Shown one piece after another: positions 25,635-36,072 of a DNA stretch of 64,000 bases (the stretch's first letter is position 1; every line of letters starts with the position of its first letter). The notes under the pieces were generated by a model. That model did no database searches and was not told the origin of the DNA. It worked only from the letters and a program-made list of their open reading frames with translations. The stretch is from Pseudomonadota bacterium (GTDB lineage: Bacteria > Pseudomonadota > Gammaproteobacteria > Steroidobacterales > Steroidobacteraceae). The translations under genes and the position numbers were made by a program. The stretch lies in assembly GCA_021792815.1 (NCBI GenBank), contig JAJYTX010000002.1, forward strand, positions 1 to 64,000, read 5' to 3'.

Positions 25635-27209
25635 GTGCGACGAACTCTCACAGCGTTTCTCACCACTGCCGCGTTGGCACTGGCGCCCGTGTGCTTCGCT
25701 GCGCGTGCTGCGGCGAAGCACGGCGCCGTGCCCGCGGCGCCCAAGGCAAGAACCGTGATCACCCGCGGCAGCGTGGTGATCGACGGCCGGCGCATCGCCT
25801 ATACCGCCACGGCCGGCACGATCATTCTGCGCAACCAGGCCGGTGAGCCCACGGCCAGCATGTTCTACGTCGCCTATACCAAGGACGGCGTGCGCGATCC
25901 GGGCAAGCGCCCCGTCACTTTCGCTTACAACGGAGGGCCGGGCTTCGCTTCGGCGTTGGTTGACGTCGGCGGCTTCGGGCCGCGCCGCCTCGAGTGGCCG
26001 GCGCCGGGGCAGATCGAGGCCGAGCAGCCGCCCTATCGCCTGGTGCCCAACCACTACAGCATCCTCAAATCGACCGACCTGGTGTTCATCGACGCGGTGG
26101 GCACCGGCTACAGCCGCATCGTCGGCGCCGGCAAGCCGGCGATGTTCTACGGCATCAATGCCGATGCCCAAGCCTTTACTCAATTCATCGAGCGCTACAT
26201 CCAACAATACGGCCGCTTCGAATCCCCCAAGTTCCTGCTGGGCGAGAGCTACGGCACCACGCGCTCGGCGGTATTGGCTCAGGACTTGGTGGGCCAGGGG
26301 GTCTATCTCGATGGGGTAATTCTTTGCTCGACGGTGCTGGATTTCCCGACGTTGAACTTCACACCGGGCAACGACCTGCCCTACGAGCTGTACCTGCCCT
26401 CCTACGCGGCGGTGGCCTGGTACCATCATCGGCTCGACCCGCAGCCACCGGATCTTGCGGCTCTGGTGAGCCGGGTCGAGCGCTTCGCCGGCGGCTCGTA
26501 TGCGCAGGCTCTGTTCGAGGGCTCGGCCCTGCCGGCGAAGCAGAAGGCGCAGCTCGCCGCCCGGCTCGCCCGCTATACCGGCTTGCCGGCCACGCTGTGG
26601 GAGCGGGCGAACCTTCGTATCCCGCTGTCGGTGTTCCAACGGCGCCTGCTGGGCAGCGCCACGAGCACCGCGCGTTTCGATGCGCGCTTTACCACGCCGG
26701 AGCTGCAACCTCTGATGACGGAGCAGGGCGACTCGGCCGCCGGCGCTGCCACCACCGCGCTCTGGGGTGTGTTGAGCGCCGGCTTCGATGAGTACCTGCA
26801 GCACGGGCTCCACTACCACAGCGAGCGCCTGTACGTGCAGAGCAGCGCCGCGGCATTCAAAGCCTGGGACTGGGGCCGCTACCAGCCGCCGCTCAGCGAG
26901 CTTGACCAGGGCGTGGGCACCAACCAGAGCGTGATGCACGTGAACAACGTGGCGCCGGCGCTGGCCCGGGCGATGAGCAACGATCCCGGCATGCGGCTCA
27001 TGCTCAATAACGGCTGGTTCGACATGGCGACGCCGTTCTTCGCGACTCACTACACCATCGCGCACATGGGGCTGCCCGCATCGCTCGAGAAGAACATCCA
27101 CGAGTACTACTATCCCGTCGGGCACATGCTTTACCTCAATCCCGCCGTGCTGCCGCAGCTGGCGCACAACATCGATGCCTTCATCGCCGGCGCCACTCGG
27201 CGCGGCTGA
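25635..27209 (+). CDS. Secreted serine carboxypeptidase, family S10
   Basis: 524 aa from a GTG at 25635 with AAAGGAG 7-8 nt upstream. Signal peptide (TLTAFLTTAALALAPVCFAA). S10 blocks: TFAYNGGPGFASALVDVGGFGPRR (oxyanion-hole region), VFIDAVGTGYSRI, nucleophile in LLGESYGTTRSA, catalytic Asp near NNGWFDMATPF, His in YPVGHMLYLN. It removes C-terminal amino acids from peptides in an acid-tolerant way, in the periplasm or outside. The gene stands alone; ppk2 follows 58 bp later. Confidence 0.9.
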   Translation: MRRTLTAFLTTAALALAPVCFAARAAAKHGAVPAAPKARTVITRGSVVIDGRRIAYTATAGTIILRNQAGEPTASMFYVAYTKDGVRDPGKRPVTFAYNGGPGFASALVDVGGFGPRRLEWPAPGQIEAEQPPYRLVPNHYSILKSTDLVFIDAVGTGYSRIVGAGKPAMFYGINADAQAFTQFIERYIQQYGRFESPKFLLGESYGTTRSAVLAQDLVGQGVYLDGVILCSTVLDFPTLNFTPGNDLPYELYLPSYAAVAWYHHRLDPQPPDLAALVSRVERFAGGSYAQALFEGSALPAKQKAQLAARLARYTGLPATLWERANLRIPLSVFQRRLLGSATSTARFDARFTTPELQPLMTEQGDSAAGAATTALWGVLSAGFDEYLQHGLHYHSERLYVQSSAAAFKAWDWGRYQPPLSELDQGVGTNQSVMHVNNVAPALARAMSNDPGMRLMLNNGWFDMATPFFATHYTIAHMGLPASLEKNIHEYYYPVGHMLYLNPAVLPQLAHNIDAFIAGATRRG

Positions 27210-27267
27210 CCGCGGCTGCGGCTCTTGCGTATCGACGGTGCGGGAGCGCGGGTGTACGAGCTAGGCC

Positions 27268-28095
27268 ATGAACTACATGGGGCAATTCAAGATCGAGCCC
27301 GGAGCCCGCGTGAGGCTCGCGCAGGTCGACCCGGCGTTCAAGGGACGGCACGAGAGCCACGAGGATGCCGCCGCGGAGATCGAGCGATACCGCAAGAGGC
27401 TCTGGGAGCTGCAAGAGCTGCTTTATGTCGAGCACCGACGCTCGCTGCTGATCTGCCTGCAGGCGACCGATACGGGCGGCAAGGACGGCGTCATCAATCA
27501 CGTGCTCGGCGCCATGAATCCCCAGGGCTGCCGGGTGGCCCATTTCCGGCAGCCTTCGGCGGAAGAGGCCTCGCATGATTTCCTGTGGCGGGCGCACCGG
27601 GTGGCGCCGGCACGCGGCGAGGTGGTCATCTTCAATCGCTCCCACTACGAGGATGTGCTCATCGTGCGCGTGCACGAGCTGGTGCCCAAGGAGGTCTGGT
27701 CGGCCCGCTATGAGCGGATCAACGAGTTCGAGCGCGTGCTTGCCGACAACGGCACACAGATCCTGAAGTTCTACCTGCACATCTCGAGCGAGGAGCAGCT
27801 GTCCCGCTTCAAGGCCCGGCTCGATGATCCGACCAAGCACTGGAAGATCAGCGAGGCGGACTACGCAGAGCGCAAGCTCTGGCCGCAGTACATGGCCGCC
27901 TATGAGGAGGCCTTGTCGCGCTGCAGCACCGCTCATGCGCCGTGGTTCGTGATCCCGGGCAATCACAAGTGGTTCCGCAATCTCGCCGTGGCGCGCATCG
28001 TGGTCGAGCACCTCGAGGGCCTGGGCCTGAAATATCCCAAGCCCGCCGTGGATCTTGCGCGCATCCGCCGCGAGTACCACGCGGCCTCGAAGTAG
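27268..28095 (+). CDS. ppk2: Polyphosphate kinase 2 family protein (class III-like)
   Basis: 275 aa. A Walker A-like LLICLQATDTGGKDGVI near residue 70, Walker B-like VVIFNRSHYEDVLIVRV, and a lid segment with RFKARLDDPTKHWKISEAD; C-terminal PWFVIPGNHKWFRNLAVARI. PPK2 enzymes transfer phosphate between polyphosphate and nucleotides. The text is close to class III enzymes (YVEHRRSLLICLQATDTGGK), which can phosphorylate AMP and ADP; this subclass call is inference. Single-domain, full length. Confidence 0.9.
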   Translation: MNYMGQFKIEPGARVRLAQVDPAFKGRHESHEDAAAEIERYRKRLWELQELLYVEHRRSLLICLQATDTGGKDGVINHVLGAMNPQGCRVAHFRQPSAEEASHDFLWRAHRVAPARGEVVIFNRSHYEDVLIVRVHELVPKEVWSARYERINEFERVLADNGTQILKFYLHISSEEQLSRFKARLDDPTKHWKISEADYAERKLWPQYMAAYEEALSRCSTAHAPWFVIPGNHKWFRNLAVARIVVEHLEGLGLKYPKPAVDLARIRREYHAASK

Positions 28096-28113
28096 GCCGA
28101 TCGGCCGCAGGGA

Positions 28114-29580
28114 TCAGGCGAGCGGCGCGAGCAGCCCCTTGAGATCGCAGGAGCCTTCGATGGCCTCCGCCAGGCGATCGAGCATCCGCTCGCGCCGCGC
28201 GGCGTGATCGACCGGCTGCGGCTCGCTCAGGCCCGCCCAGCGCAACAGTCCCGCGCAGGCCGCAGGCTCCTCGAATATTCCGTGCAGATAGGTGGCGAGG
28301 ATCCTCCCGTCGGCCGACATCGCTCCATCGGGTGCCCCGTTGTCGAGCCATACGGCGGGCCGCTCGAGAGCCGGGCCGAGGGTTCGGCCCATGTGGATCT
28401 CGTAGCCTCGCACGGGCGCATCGGCGAGCGCCAGCCGGCCGGTCACATTGCACAGTCGCTTGCCGGGCAGGAGCGTGGTTGTCAGATCGAGCCACCCGAG
28501 GCCTTCGCTCTCGCCCGCTGCGCCCTCGACGCCCTCGGGATCGGCGATCCGCCGCCCGAGCATCTGCAGCCCGCCACAGATCCCCATCACCCGCCCGCCG
28601 TAGCGCAGGTGCCGCTCGATGTACTCGGGCCAGCCGCGCTCGCGCAGCCAGTCGAGATCGGGCCGTACCGCTTTCGAGCCGGGCAGGATCACCAGATCCG
28701 CGGGCGGCGCAGGCTCATGCCGGACATAACACAGATCGACCTGCGGATGGGAGGCAAGCGGCTCGAAATCGGTGTGGTTGCAGATCTTTGGTGTCAACGG
28801 GACGACGATGCGCAGCGCGGCAGAGTCCGACGGGCCGTGCGTGGCAACGGAAGACAGGCGGCTCAGGCTGTCCTCCGCATCGAGCCTGAGATCAGCGAGG
28901 TAGGGCAATACGCCGAACGAGGGCTTGCCGGTGTGACGGGTGAGCCACGCGAGGCCCGGCTCGAGCAGTCGCCCGTCGCCGCGGAAGCGGTTGATGAGAA
29001 ACCCGGTCATCCGGGCGCGCTCGCTCTCGCTCAGCAGGGCGAGCGTGCCGGCGATGTGCGCGAATACTCCGCCGCGCTCGATGTCGGCCACCAGCGCGAC
29101 CGGGCAATCGACCGCCTCGGCAAATCCCATATTGGCGATATCGCCCTCGCGCAGGTTGATTTCCGCCGGCGAGCCTGCGCCCTCGACGATGATGGCATCG
29201 TAGGTGTCCCGCAGCCTGCCGTAGGAGGCGAGCACCGCTTCGAACGCCTGCGGCTTGAAGCGGTGGAATTCGGCGGCGTCCATGTCGCCGATCGGCTGGC
29301 CGTGGATGATGACCTGGGCGCGCCGGTCGGTGCTCGGCTTGAGCAGCACCGGGTTCAGGTCCACCGTGGGCGCGATGCCGGCCGCCTGCGCCTGCAGCGC
29401 CTGCGCACGGCCGAGCTCGCCTCCGTCCGTGCCCACAGCGCTGTTCAACGCCATGTTCTGCGGCTTGAAGGGCGCCACGCGCACGCCGCGCCGCCTCAGG
29501 ATGCGGCACAGTCCCGCCACCAACGTGCTCTTGCCGGCATCGGAGGTCGTGCCCTGGATCATGAGAGTGCGGGCGCTCAT
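28114..29580 (-). CDS. cobQ: Cobyric acid synthase
   Basis: 488 aa amidotransferase that amidates four side chains of adenosylcobyrinic acid a,c-diamide. N-terminal synthetase domain with P-loop [15 protein letters not shown] and [13 protein letters not shown]-terminal class I glutaminase domain with nucleophile Cys in [12 protein letters not shown] and His in TYLHGIFE. Last gene of a leftward cluster; its start overlaps the cobD stop by 4 bp. Confidence 0.96.
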   Translation of the reverse strand: MSARTLMIQGTTSDAGKSTLVAGLCRILRRRGVRVAPFKPQNMALNSAVGTDGGELGRAQALQAQAAGIAPTVDLNPVLLKPSTDRRAQVIIHGQPIGDMDAAEFHRFKPQAFEAVLASYGRLRDTYDAIIVEGAGSPAEINLREGDIANMGFAEAVDCPVALVADIERGGVFAHIAGTLALLSESERARMTGFLINRFRGDGRLLEPGLAWLTRHTGKPSFGVLPYLADLRLDAEDSLSRLSSVATHGPSDSAALRIVVPLTPKICNHTDFEPLASHPQVDLCYVRHEPAPPADLVILPGSKAVRPDLDWLRERGWPEYIERHLRYGGRVMGICGGLQMLGRRIADPEGVEGAAGESEGLGWLDLTTTLLPGKRLCNVTGRLALADAPVRGYEIHMGRTLGPALERPAVWLDNGAPDGAMSADGRILATYLHGIFEEPAACAGLLRWAGLSEPQPVDHAARRERMLDRLAEAIEGSCDLKGLLAPLA

Positions 29581-30566
29581 GCGCGCGCCTCGCTCGGGGC
29601 GGAGCGCAAGGCCGCCTCCAGGCGCCGCCAGTCCTCCTCGGCGCCCGGCAGGCCGAAGCGCAGGCCCGAGGGGGTGTCAAACAGTCGGCAAAGAATGCCG
29701 CTGCGGGCAAGATGATCGTGGATGAGTGCGGCATGCGGGGTCGGCGCCCATTGAAACAGATCGCAGCCGCCGGCGGGCTCCAGCGCGCACCTGTGCAGCA
29801 GCTCGGCGAGCCGTTCGGCATCGGCGCGCAGCCGCCGCCGGGTCTTGGCCTGCCACCGCCGGTCGCGCAACGCTCCGATCGCGACGGCGCGCGAGGGACC
29901 CGCGACGGCCCATGGGCCCAGCCGCTCCGCGAGCGCCTGGCACAGCGAGTCGGCCGCGAGCACGAATCCTACGCGGGCGCCGGCGAGCCCGAAGAACTTG
30001 CCGAGCGACCTCAGCACCACGAGGCCCTCGCGATGCGTCTCGCGCGCCAGGCTGTCCTTCGGATCGGCGTCCGCGAAGGCTTCGTCGATCACCAGCCAGC
30101 CGTGCTGCGCAGCGAGCTGCCCGTGCAAGTCGAGAAGCTGTGCGCGCGTGAAGCGGTGGCCGGTCGGGTTGTTCGGATTGATCAGCACCAGCACGTCAAG
30201 TGCGGCGCCCGCGCAGTCGGACGGCGCCACGGGCACGACATCGTGGCCGGCTTCGCGCCAGCGTGCCGCGTGCTCGGCATAGCCGGGAGTCAACACGCCC
30301 ACGCGGCACCGTGCGCGCAGGCGCGGCAGGTTGAGGATGGCAGCCTGGGACCCCGCGGTCGGCAGCGCGCCCGGCGCACCGTAGTATTCCCGTGCGGCTT
30401 GCGCGAGCCCGTCCTCCTCTTCCGGCAATCGGCGCCAGGCCTCGCCCGGCGGCGGCTCCCCCGCCCACGACCTGGGATTGATCCCGGTCGACAGATCGAG
30501 CCAGCGCTCGAGGGCGATGCCGTAACGGGCGCTTGCCCGGCGCAGCAGCCCTCCGTGCTCAAGCAT
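29577..30566 (-). CDS. cobD: L-threonine-O-3-phosphate decarboxylase
   Basis: 329 aa PLP enzyme of the aminotransferase I/II fold. [16 protein letters not shown] near the N-terminus, [12 protein letters not shown], and the PLP lysine in [17 protein letters not shown]. It makes (R)-1-amino-2-propanol phosphate, the linker of the cobalamin nucleotide loop, which CbiB then attaches. It overlaps cbiB by 8 bp and cobQ by 4 bp, so the three are translated from one mRNA. In Pseudomonas-type nomenclature this gene is cobC. Confidence 0.92.
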   Translation of the reverse strand: MLEHGGLLRRASARYGIALERWLDLSTGINPRSWAGEPPPGEAWRRLPEEEDGLAQAAREYYGAPGALPTAGSQAAILNLPRLRARCRVGVLTPGYAEHAARWREAGHDVVPVAPSDCAGAALDVLVLINPNNPTGHRFTRAQLLDLHGQLAAQHGWLVIDEAFADADPKDSLARETHREGLVVLRSLGKFFGLAGARVGFVLAADSLCQALAERLGPWAVAGPSRAVAIGALRDRRWQAKTRRRLRADAERLAELLHRCALEPAGGCDLFQWAPTPHAALIHDHLARSGILCRLFDTPSGLRFGLPGAEEDWRRLEAALRSAPSEARA

Positions 30567-31500
30567 GTCCGATGGCCTTCAATCCGGCGAGCGTTGCGCT
30601 CGCGGCGGCGATCACCGCCAGCCACAGCAGCACGGAGCGCGCCACCAGACGCAGGGCGCGGGTGATGTCATCCGGATCTGCCGGCGCGCCCTCGCCGAGC
30701 GCGGCGCGCTCGTGCCATTCGCCTTCGTAGAACGCGCCGCCGCCGAGGCGCACACCCAGGGCGCCGGCTCCGGAGGCCATGACGGGCCCCGCATTGGGAC
30801 TGTCCCAAAGCGGAGCCTGCGCGCGCCAGCAGTGCAGCGCGCGCTGGCATCGGCCGACCACGGCGTACGTCAGCGCCGTGAGCCGCGCCGGGACGAAGTT
30901 CATCAGGTCATCGAGCCGCGCCGCCGCCCAGCCGAAGCGCAGGTAGCGTGCCGTGCGGTAGCCCCACATGGCATCCAGGGTATTGACCAGGCGGTAGGCG
31001 AGCGCTCCGGGAGCGCCCGCCACCACGAACCAGAAGACGGCGCCGAACACGGCGTCATTGCCGTTTTCCAGGACTGATTCCACGGCCGCCGCGCTGATGC
31101 GCGTGGCGTCCATCTCGGCTGTATCCCGGCTGACCATCATGCCGACATCACGGCGGGCCACATCCAGATCGCCGCGCTCGAGCGCATCGCGGACCCGCCG
31201 GGCATGCTCGTGCAGACTCCGATGTCCGACGACGAGGTACAGAATCGCGGCATCCCAGGCGAGACCGAGCCAGCGCAGCCGGCTCGCCAGAGCGCACAGG
31301 AGCACCCAGGGGGCGACCGCCAGGACGAGCGCCAGGACGCTCAAGGCGCGCCCGGAGGCCGCTGCGCGGGCGGCCTGCGGCTGCAGCCTCCGCTCGATCC
31401 GGCGCGCGTAGGCGCCGAAGAGCGCTAGCGGATGCCAGCGGGCCGGCTCGCCGAGGAGCCAGTCCAGGCCCAGGCCTGAGGCGGCGAGCAGTGCGATCAT
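30559..31500 (-). CDS. cbiB: Adenosylcobinamide-phosphate synthase
   Basis: 313 aa inner-membrane protein from the ATG at 31500 (MIALLAASGLGLDWLLGEPA). Family marks: DWLLGEPARWHPLALFGAY, DVGMMVSRDTAEMDATRISA, AVESVLENGNDAVFGAVFWF and NTLDAMWGYRTARYLRFGWA. Several hydrophobic helices. It couples adenosylcobyric acid with aminopropanol phosphate. First gene of the cluster. I looked for a B12 riboswitch in the 170 bp upstream and see none. Confidence 0.94.
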   Translation of the reverse strand: MIALLAASGLGLDWLLGEPARWHPLALFGAYARRIERRLQPQAARAAASGRALSVLALVLAVAPWVLLCALASRLRWLGLAWDAAILYLVVGHRSLHEHARRVRDALERGDLDVARRDVGMMVSRDTAEMDATRISAAAVESVLENGNDAVFGAVFWFVVAGAPGALAYRLVNTLDAMWGYRTARYLRFGWAAARLDDLMNFVPARLTALTYAVVGRCQRALHCWRAQAPLWDSPNAGPVMASGAGALGVRLGGGAFYEGEWHERAALGEGAPADPDDITRALRLVARSVLLWLAVIAAASATLAGLKAIGHA

Positions 31501-31671
31501 TTGGGTGGGGCAATCTCTCCAGGGCGCGCCACTGTACCGAGGCTGCGCCGGGCTGTGCAAGGCGCACCGCCCTGGGCCGGTCGAAAATGGGTTGGCCCGC
31601 GGCGCTCCACGGCATGGCCCGGGCGCGTCCGACTCAGAAGGCCCGCGCCGGGGTCGCCTCGTCCGGGGCGC

Positions 31672-32376
31672 TCAGGCCCGTGCGGGGATCTCGAGGCCTC
31701 TTGCCACCGCCGGACGGTCCACGAAGGCATCGAGCGCCCTTGTCACGTGCGGGAAGTCCCCGATGCCGACCAGCGCGCCGGCCTCGTAGAACCCTATGAG
31801 ATTGCGCACCCAGGGGAAAACAGCGATGTCGGCGATGGTGTAGTCGTCGCCGGCCACCCAGGCGTGTTGCTTCAGCTGCCCCTCGAGCACCCCGAGCAGG
31901 CGTCTGGACTCTGTGACGTAGCGCTCGCGTGGACGCTTGTCTTCGATCTCTCTGCCGGCGAACTTGTGAAAGAACCCGAGCTGGCCGAACATCGGTCCGA
32001 TGCCGCCCATCTGGAACATCAGCCACTGCAGCGTCCGGTGGCGCCCGGCCGGGTCCCGAGGCAGGAGCCTGCCGGTTTTCTCGGCGAGGTAGATCAGGAT
32101 CGCCCCGGATTCGAACAGCGCCAGCGGCCGGCCGCCGGGGCCGTCGGGATCGAGGATGGCGGGAATCTTGTTGTTGGGATTGAGCGAGAGGAATTCCGGG
32201 GAGAGCTGATCGCGGGCGTCGAAGCTCACCCGGTGGGCTTCGTACGGCAGACCGGTCTCCTCGAGCAGGATCGAGACTTTGACGCCGTTCGGCGTCGGCA
32301 GGGAGTACAGCTGCAGCCGCTCGGGGTGCAGGGCGGGCCACTTGCGGGTGATGGGAAAGGCGGACAGGTCGGTCAT
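31672..32376 (-). CDS. Glutathione S-transferase (YfcG/YghU-like)
   Basis: 234 aa from the ATG at 32376 (MTDLSAFPITRKWPALHPER). Thioredoxin-fold N-terminal domain with LYSLPTPNGVKVSILLEE (the TPNG start typical of Nu-class disulfide-bond oxidoreductases), SLNPNNKIPAILDPDGPGG and ALFESGAILIYLAEKTG (Glu-Ser glutathione site). The C-terminal helical domain has WVAGDDYTIADIAVFPW. Probably a cytosolic disulfide reductase or detoxification enzyme; the substrate is unknown. Confidence 0.9.
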   Translation of the reverse strand: MTDLSAFPITRKWPALHPERLQLYSLPTPNGVKVSILLEETGLPYEAHRVSFDARDQLSPEFLSLNPNNKIPAILDPDGPGGRPLALFESGAILIYLAEKTGRLLPRDPAGRHRTLQWLMFQMGGIGPMFGQLGFFHKFAGREIEDKRPRERYVTESRRLLGVLEGQLKQHAWVAGDDYTIADIAVFPWVRNLIGFYEAGALVGIGDFPHVTRALDAFVDRPAVARGLEIPARA

Positions 32377-32670
32377 GGTGCGTCCCTCGGTCCGACGGCA
32401 TTGCGGCGCTGACTGAGCGCGGAGGAACGATAGGTTGATCGCCCTGTGAGGCGACGGCAAGTCCTGCGCAGGAGAGGGCGTCGGTTCCACCATCGGAGGC
32501 AGCGCCCGCCGGCCCGCTCGATGCGGAAAGTACAACAATTCCGCCGGGACCGGTGAGGATCGGGATCACCGGCGCCGTCTGCCGAGGAGGCGGGATCGCG
32601 GCCATGAGCCAGGCCGCAGCGGAGCAGGCCGGGATGGGGTATGGTTGCGGTTTTTGGGGGGGGTCGTCCC

Positions 32671-35600
32671 ATGAGCACAACCGCCTGCCGTGCGCGTATG
32701 CGCCGCTCGGCGCTCACGTTAGCGGGCTCGAGCCTGCTCATCTGCCTCGCCCTGCTCTGCGCCGGGCCCATCCAAGCCCGGCAATCTCCGCTGCGCGTGC
32801 CGTTCCCTGCGGCCACCGCGTTCGCGATGCGCGGGCCGCTGCCGCAGTCGGCCCTGGCAGAGCTGCATTGGCGCCTGGTCGGACCGTTCCGCGGCGGCTG
32901 GGCCACGATGGCGGCGGGCGTGCCTCAGGATCCCAATACGTTTTACATTGGCACCGCCGGCGGTGGCGTGTGGAAGACGGTGGATGCCGGCAGGACCTGG
33001 CAGCCGCTCGGCAACAGGCTGCCGCCCTCGATCGGCGCCATTGCCGTCGCGCCCTCCTCGCCCGACACGATCTATGTCGGCACGGGCCAGGTCGCCCCGC
33101 GTTACGATGTGGGCGGCGGTGAGGGGGTGTTCAAGTCCACAAACGGGGGCAGGACGTGGCAGTCGCTCGGCTTGGCCGCTACGCGCCACATCGGGCGCAT
33201 CTGGGTCGATCCTCACAACGCCAACGTGGTGCTGGTGGCCGCGCTCGGCCATCTCTATGGTCCAAACCCTCAGCGCGGCATCTATCGCTCGACCGACGGC
33301 GGCAAGACGTGGAAGCACGTCCTCTATATCAATGACCACACCGGCGTGGTCGACCTGGCCGCCGACCCGGCCGATCCGAACGTGCTGTTTGCGGCCGCGT
33401 GGCAGATGCGCGACTGGCCATGGCTCGATTACTTCGAGCCGCACGGTGGCCCCGGCAGCGGCATTTATCGCTCCACGGACGGCGGGAAGACCTGGACGCG
33501 CCTCAGGGGCGGGGGCTGGCCGAAAGGCTCCCTCGGGCGCATCGGTCTAGCCGTCACCCATACCGCGCAGGGTACCCGCATCTATGCGGCCGTCGATTCC
33601 CTCACCCAGGGCGGCATCTGGCGGTCCGATGATGGCGGCAACCACTGGCAGCGCGTGAATGACGACGAGGATGCGTTCGGAAACTGGTATTTCGCGCGCC
33701 TCACCGTCGACCCGCGCAACCCCCAGGTGGTGTATTCCGCCGGGCGGTCGGTCCGGCGCTCCACCGACGGGGGGCGTACGTGGCATATCATCAAGGGAGC
33801 TCCGGGCGGCGACGATTACCACTTCATTTGGCTCAATCCGCTGCACCCGGATTACTGGATCGTCGCCGCCGATCAGGGCGCGGCGGTCACCGTGGACGGC
33901 GGACGCAGCTGGAGCAGTTGGTACAACCAGCCCACCGGCCAGTTCTATCACCTCGCCGTGGACAACCGCTTCCCCTACTGGATCTACAGCGGCCAGCAGG
34001 ACAGCGGCAGTGTCGCGCTCGCGAGCCGCAGCGACTACGGCTCGCTCACCCTGCGCGACTGGCATCCGGTGGGCGGCGATGAGCGCGACTACATGGTGCC
34101 CGATCCCGGCAATCCGCACCTCGTGTTCGGGAGCGGGCTCGGGGGGCGGGTCACGCGCTGGGATGCGCGCACCGGCCAGGTCGCCAATGTCTCGCCGTAT
34201 CCGCTCGACAGCTACGGGGCAAATCCCCTGAAGGTGAAATACCGCTATGGGTGGGTGACGCCGCTCGTTTTCACGCCGACCAAGCCCCATGCGCTGCTGC
34301 TCGGCGCGCAGGTACTGTTCCGCTCGAAGGACCTCGGGCGGACCTGGCGGGTCATCTCGCCGGATCTGACCGGGGCGGTCGCGGGCACGGCGGGCTGCGG
34401 CACGACCGCCACCGGGGAGCTCGCCCGCGAGTGCGGATTCGGCGTGATCAGCACCATCGCTCCCTCGCCGCTGAAGAACGGCGAGATCTGGGTAGGCACC
34501 GACAGCGGCCTCATCCAACTCACCCGCGACGGCGGCAAGCATTGGGAAAACGTCACGCCGCCCGAGCTTGCGCCGTGGGAGAAGATCAGCGCCATCTGCG
34601 CCTCCAGCCTTAACCCGGCGACGGCCTACGCCGCGGTGAACGATCGGCGCCGCGATGACTACCGCCCGCATGTATTCCGCACGCACGACTACGGCCGGAC
34701 CTGGCGGCAGATCGTCAGCGGGCTCCCTCCGGAACAACAGGTGAAGTCGGTGGCGGCCGATCCGGTGCGAGCGGGGCTGCTCTTCGCGGGGACCACGGAG
34801 GGGGTATTCGTGTCCTTCGACGACGGCGGGCACTGGCAGTCGCTCTCGCTCAACCTGCCCAACGTCCGCGTGTCGGACCTGCTCGTCCATGACGATGCTC
34901 TCATCGCGGCCACCGAGGGGCGGGCAATCTGGGTGCTGGATGACATAACGCCGCTGCGCCAACTCTCGGCAACCGCACTCGCCGCGCCCGCGCACCTGTT
35001 CGCGCCCGAAGTGGCGTTTCGGGTGCATCCCAACAACAATCAGGACACGCCGCTGCCGCCGTCCACCCCGCAGGGAGAGAATCCGCCGGCCGGCGTGCCG
35101 ATCGATTACTGGCTGGGGCCGGGCACTCACGGGCCGGTCACTCTCGCGATCTACGATTTTCAGGGGCACCTCGTGCGCCGCTTCTCCTCCGATGAGATCC
35201 CCCGGCCCATTCATGCGCACCGGTACTTCGCCAGGCGTTGGCTCAAGCCCGCCAAGCGGCTCTCGGCCGCGCCCGGCATGCACCGCTTCGTGTGGAATCT
35301 GCGCTATGCCCGGCCGCCGGCGATCTCGTATCGCTACAGCATTGCGGCGGTGTACGGCGAGAATACGCCGACCACCGTGCAGGGACCTTTCGTGCTGCCG
35401 GGTGTCTACCGGATCGCGCTGAGCGCGGATGGGCGGCGCTACGGGGCGCCGCTCGTGGTACGCCTCGATCCGCGCGAGCATGTCAGCATGGCGGCCCTGC
35501 GGGCGCTGCTGTCGTTCAGCCGGAAGGCCGATGCGGGGCTCGCCCGCGCCAAGGCCCTGTACGACGCTGAGAAGCCGGCGCATCAGGCGCTCGCGAAGCT

Positions 35601-35910
35601 GGCGGAGGACATCCGCGCGGGGCACGGTCCGCGAGGGCTGCTGCCGCTCATCGAGCGCTTGAGCGCCGCCACGAAGGTTCACGGGCCGAAGGGCCTCACT
35701 GCCCTCAACGGCGAGATCAGCTCGCTCGAGGCCAACGCCGAGTCGGCGGACATGCTACCCACGTCGGCGGCGCAGGGCGCGCTCGCGGCATCGCTGAGAT
35801 CGCTGCGCGCGGCGGATCGTCAGTGGCGCGCGAGCGAGCTGCAGATCCGGCGCCTCGAGCCGGCGTTGCATCGCGCCGGGCTGGCCCCGGTGCCGTTTGA
35901 GGGAAGCTGA
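32671..35910 (+). CDS. Large secreted Asp-box (BNR/VPS10-like) beta-propeller protein
   Basis: 1079 aa from the ATG at 32671 with a G-rich stretch as RBS. Signal peptide (ALTLAGSSLLICLALLCAGP). I count about eleven Asp-box motifs (S-x-D-x-G-x-x-W type), for example TVDAGRTW, STNGGRTW, STDGGKTW (twice), SDDGGNHW, STDGGRTW, TVDGGRSW, SKDLGRTW, TRDGGKHW, THDYGRTW and SFDDGGHW. They span residues about 80-740 and indicate tandem propellers as in VPS10/sortilin-like and sialidase-fold proteins. The last 300 residues form another domain (PIDYWLGPGTHGPVTLAIYD) with a helical tail. Catalytic sialidase residues are not evident; function is unknown, probably binding or glycan-related. Confidence 0.85.
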   Translation: MSTTACRARMRRSALTLAGSSLLICLALLCAGPIQARQSPLRVPFPAATAFAMRGPLPQSALAELHWRLVGPFRGGWATMAAGVPQDPNTFYIGTAGGGVWKTVDAGRTWQPLGNRLPPSIGAIAVAPSSPDTIYVGTGQVAPRYDVGGGEGVFKSTNGGRTWQSLGLAATRHIGRIWVDPHNANVVLVAALGHLYGPNPQRGIYRSTDGGKTWKHVLYINDHTGVVDLAADPADPNVLFAAAWQMRDWPWLDYFEPHGGPGSGIYRSTDGGKTWTRLRGGGWPKGSLGRIGLAVTHTAQGTRIYAAVDSLTQGGIWRSDDGGNHWQRVNDDEDAFGNWYFARLTVDPRNPQVVYSAGRSVRRSTDGGRTWHIIKGAPGGDDYHFIWLNPLHPDYWIVAADQGAAVTVDGGRSWSSWYNQPTGQFYHLAVDNRFPYWIYSGQQDSGSVALASRSDYGSLTLRDWHPVGGDERDYMVPDPGNPHLVFGSGLGGRVTRWDARTGQVANVSPYPLDSYGANPLKVKYRYGWVTPLVFTPTKPHALLLGAQVLFRSKDLGRTWRVISPDLTGAVAGTAGCGTTATGELARECGFGVISTIAPSPLKNGEIWVGTDSGLIQLTRDGGKHWENVTPPELAPWEKISAICASSLNPATAYAAVNDRRRDDYRPHVFRTHDYGRTWRQIVSGLPPEQQVKSVAADPVRAGLLFAGTTEGVFVSFDDGGHWQSLSLNLPNVRVSDLLVHDDALIAATEGRAIWVLDDITPLRQLSATALAAPAHLFAPEVAFRVHPNNNQDTPLPPSTPQGENPPAGVPIDYWLGPGTHGPVTLAIYDFQGHLVRRFSSDEIPRPIHAHRYFARRWLKPAKRLSAAPGMHRFVWNLRYARPPAISYRYSIAAVYGENTPTTVQGPFVLPGVYRIALSADGRRYGAPLVVRLDPREHVSMAALRALLSFSRKADAGLARAKALYDAEKPAHQALAKLAEDIRAGHGPRGLLPLIERLSAATKVHGPKGLTALNGEISSLEANAESADMLPTSAAQGALAASLRSLRAADRQWRASELQIRRLEPALHRAGLAPVPFEGS

Positions 35911-36072
35911 GGCGTACCATCGGCGGGCGGGTACCCGCCCGCCGATGCCCCCGGGTTCGCCCCTCCCCGCCCCCCGGCAGTTGCCCGCGGCACAGACGGT
36001 GAGCGGCGGGCAAAAGCCGCCCCCTGTGCGCCCCGCCGCGCGGGGAGGCACGATGCCCGGATCCGGCGCCCT

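Noticed and set aside
31501..31671. Cobalamin riboswitch upstream of cbiB
   Set aside because: I looked for B12-box-like text on the minus strand and did not find it; the space is also short for a full riboswitch.
33547..35682. A 711-residue antisense frame under the Asp-box protein
   Set aside because: No recognisable domain; the plus strand has regular Asp-boxes and a signal peptide.
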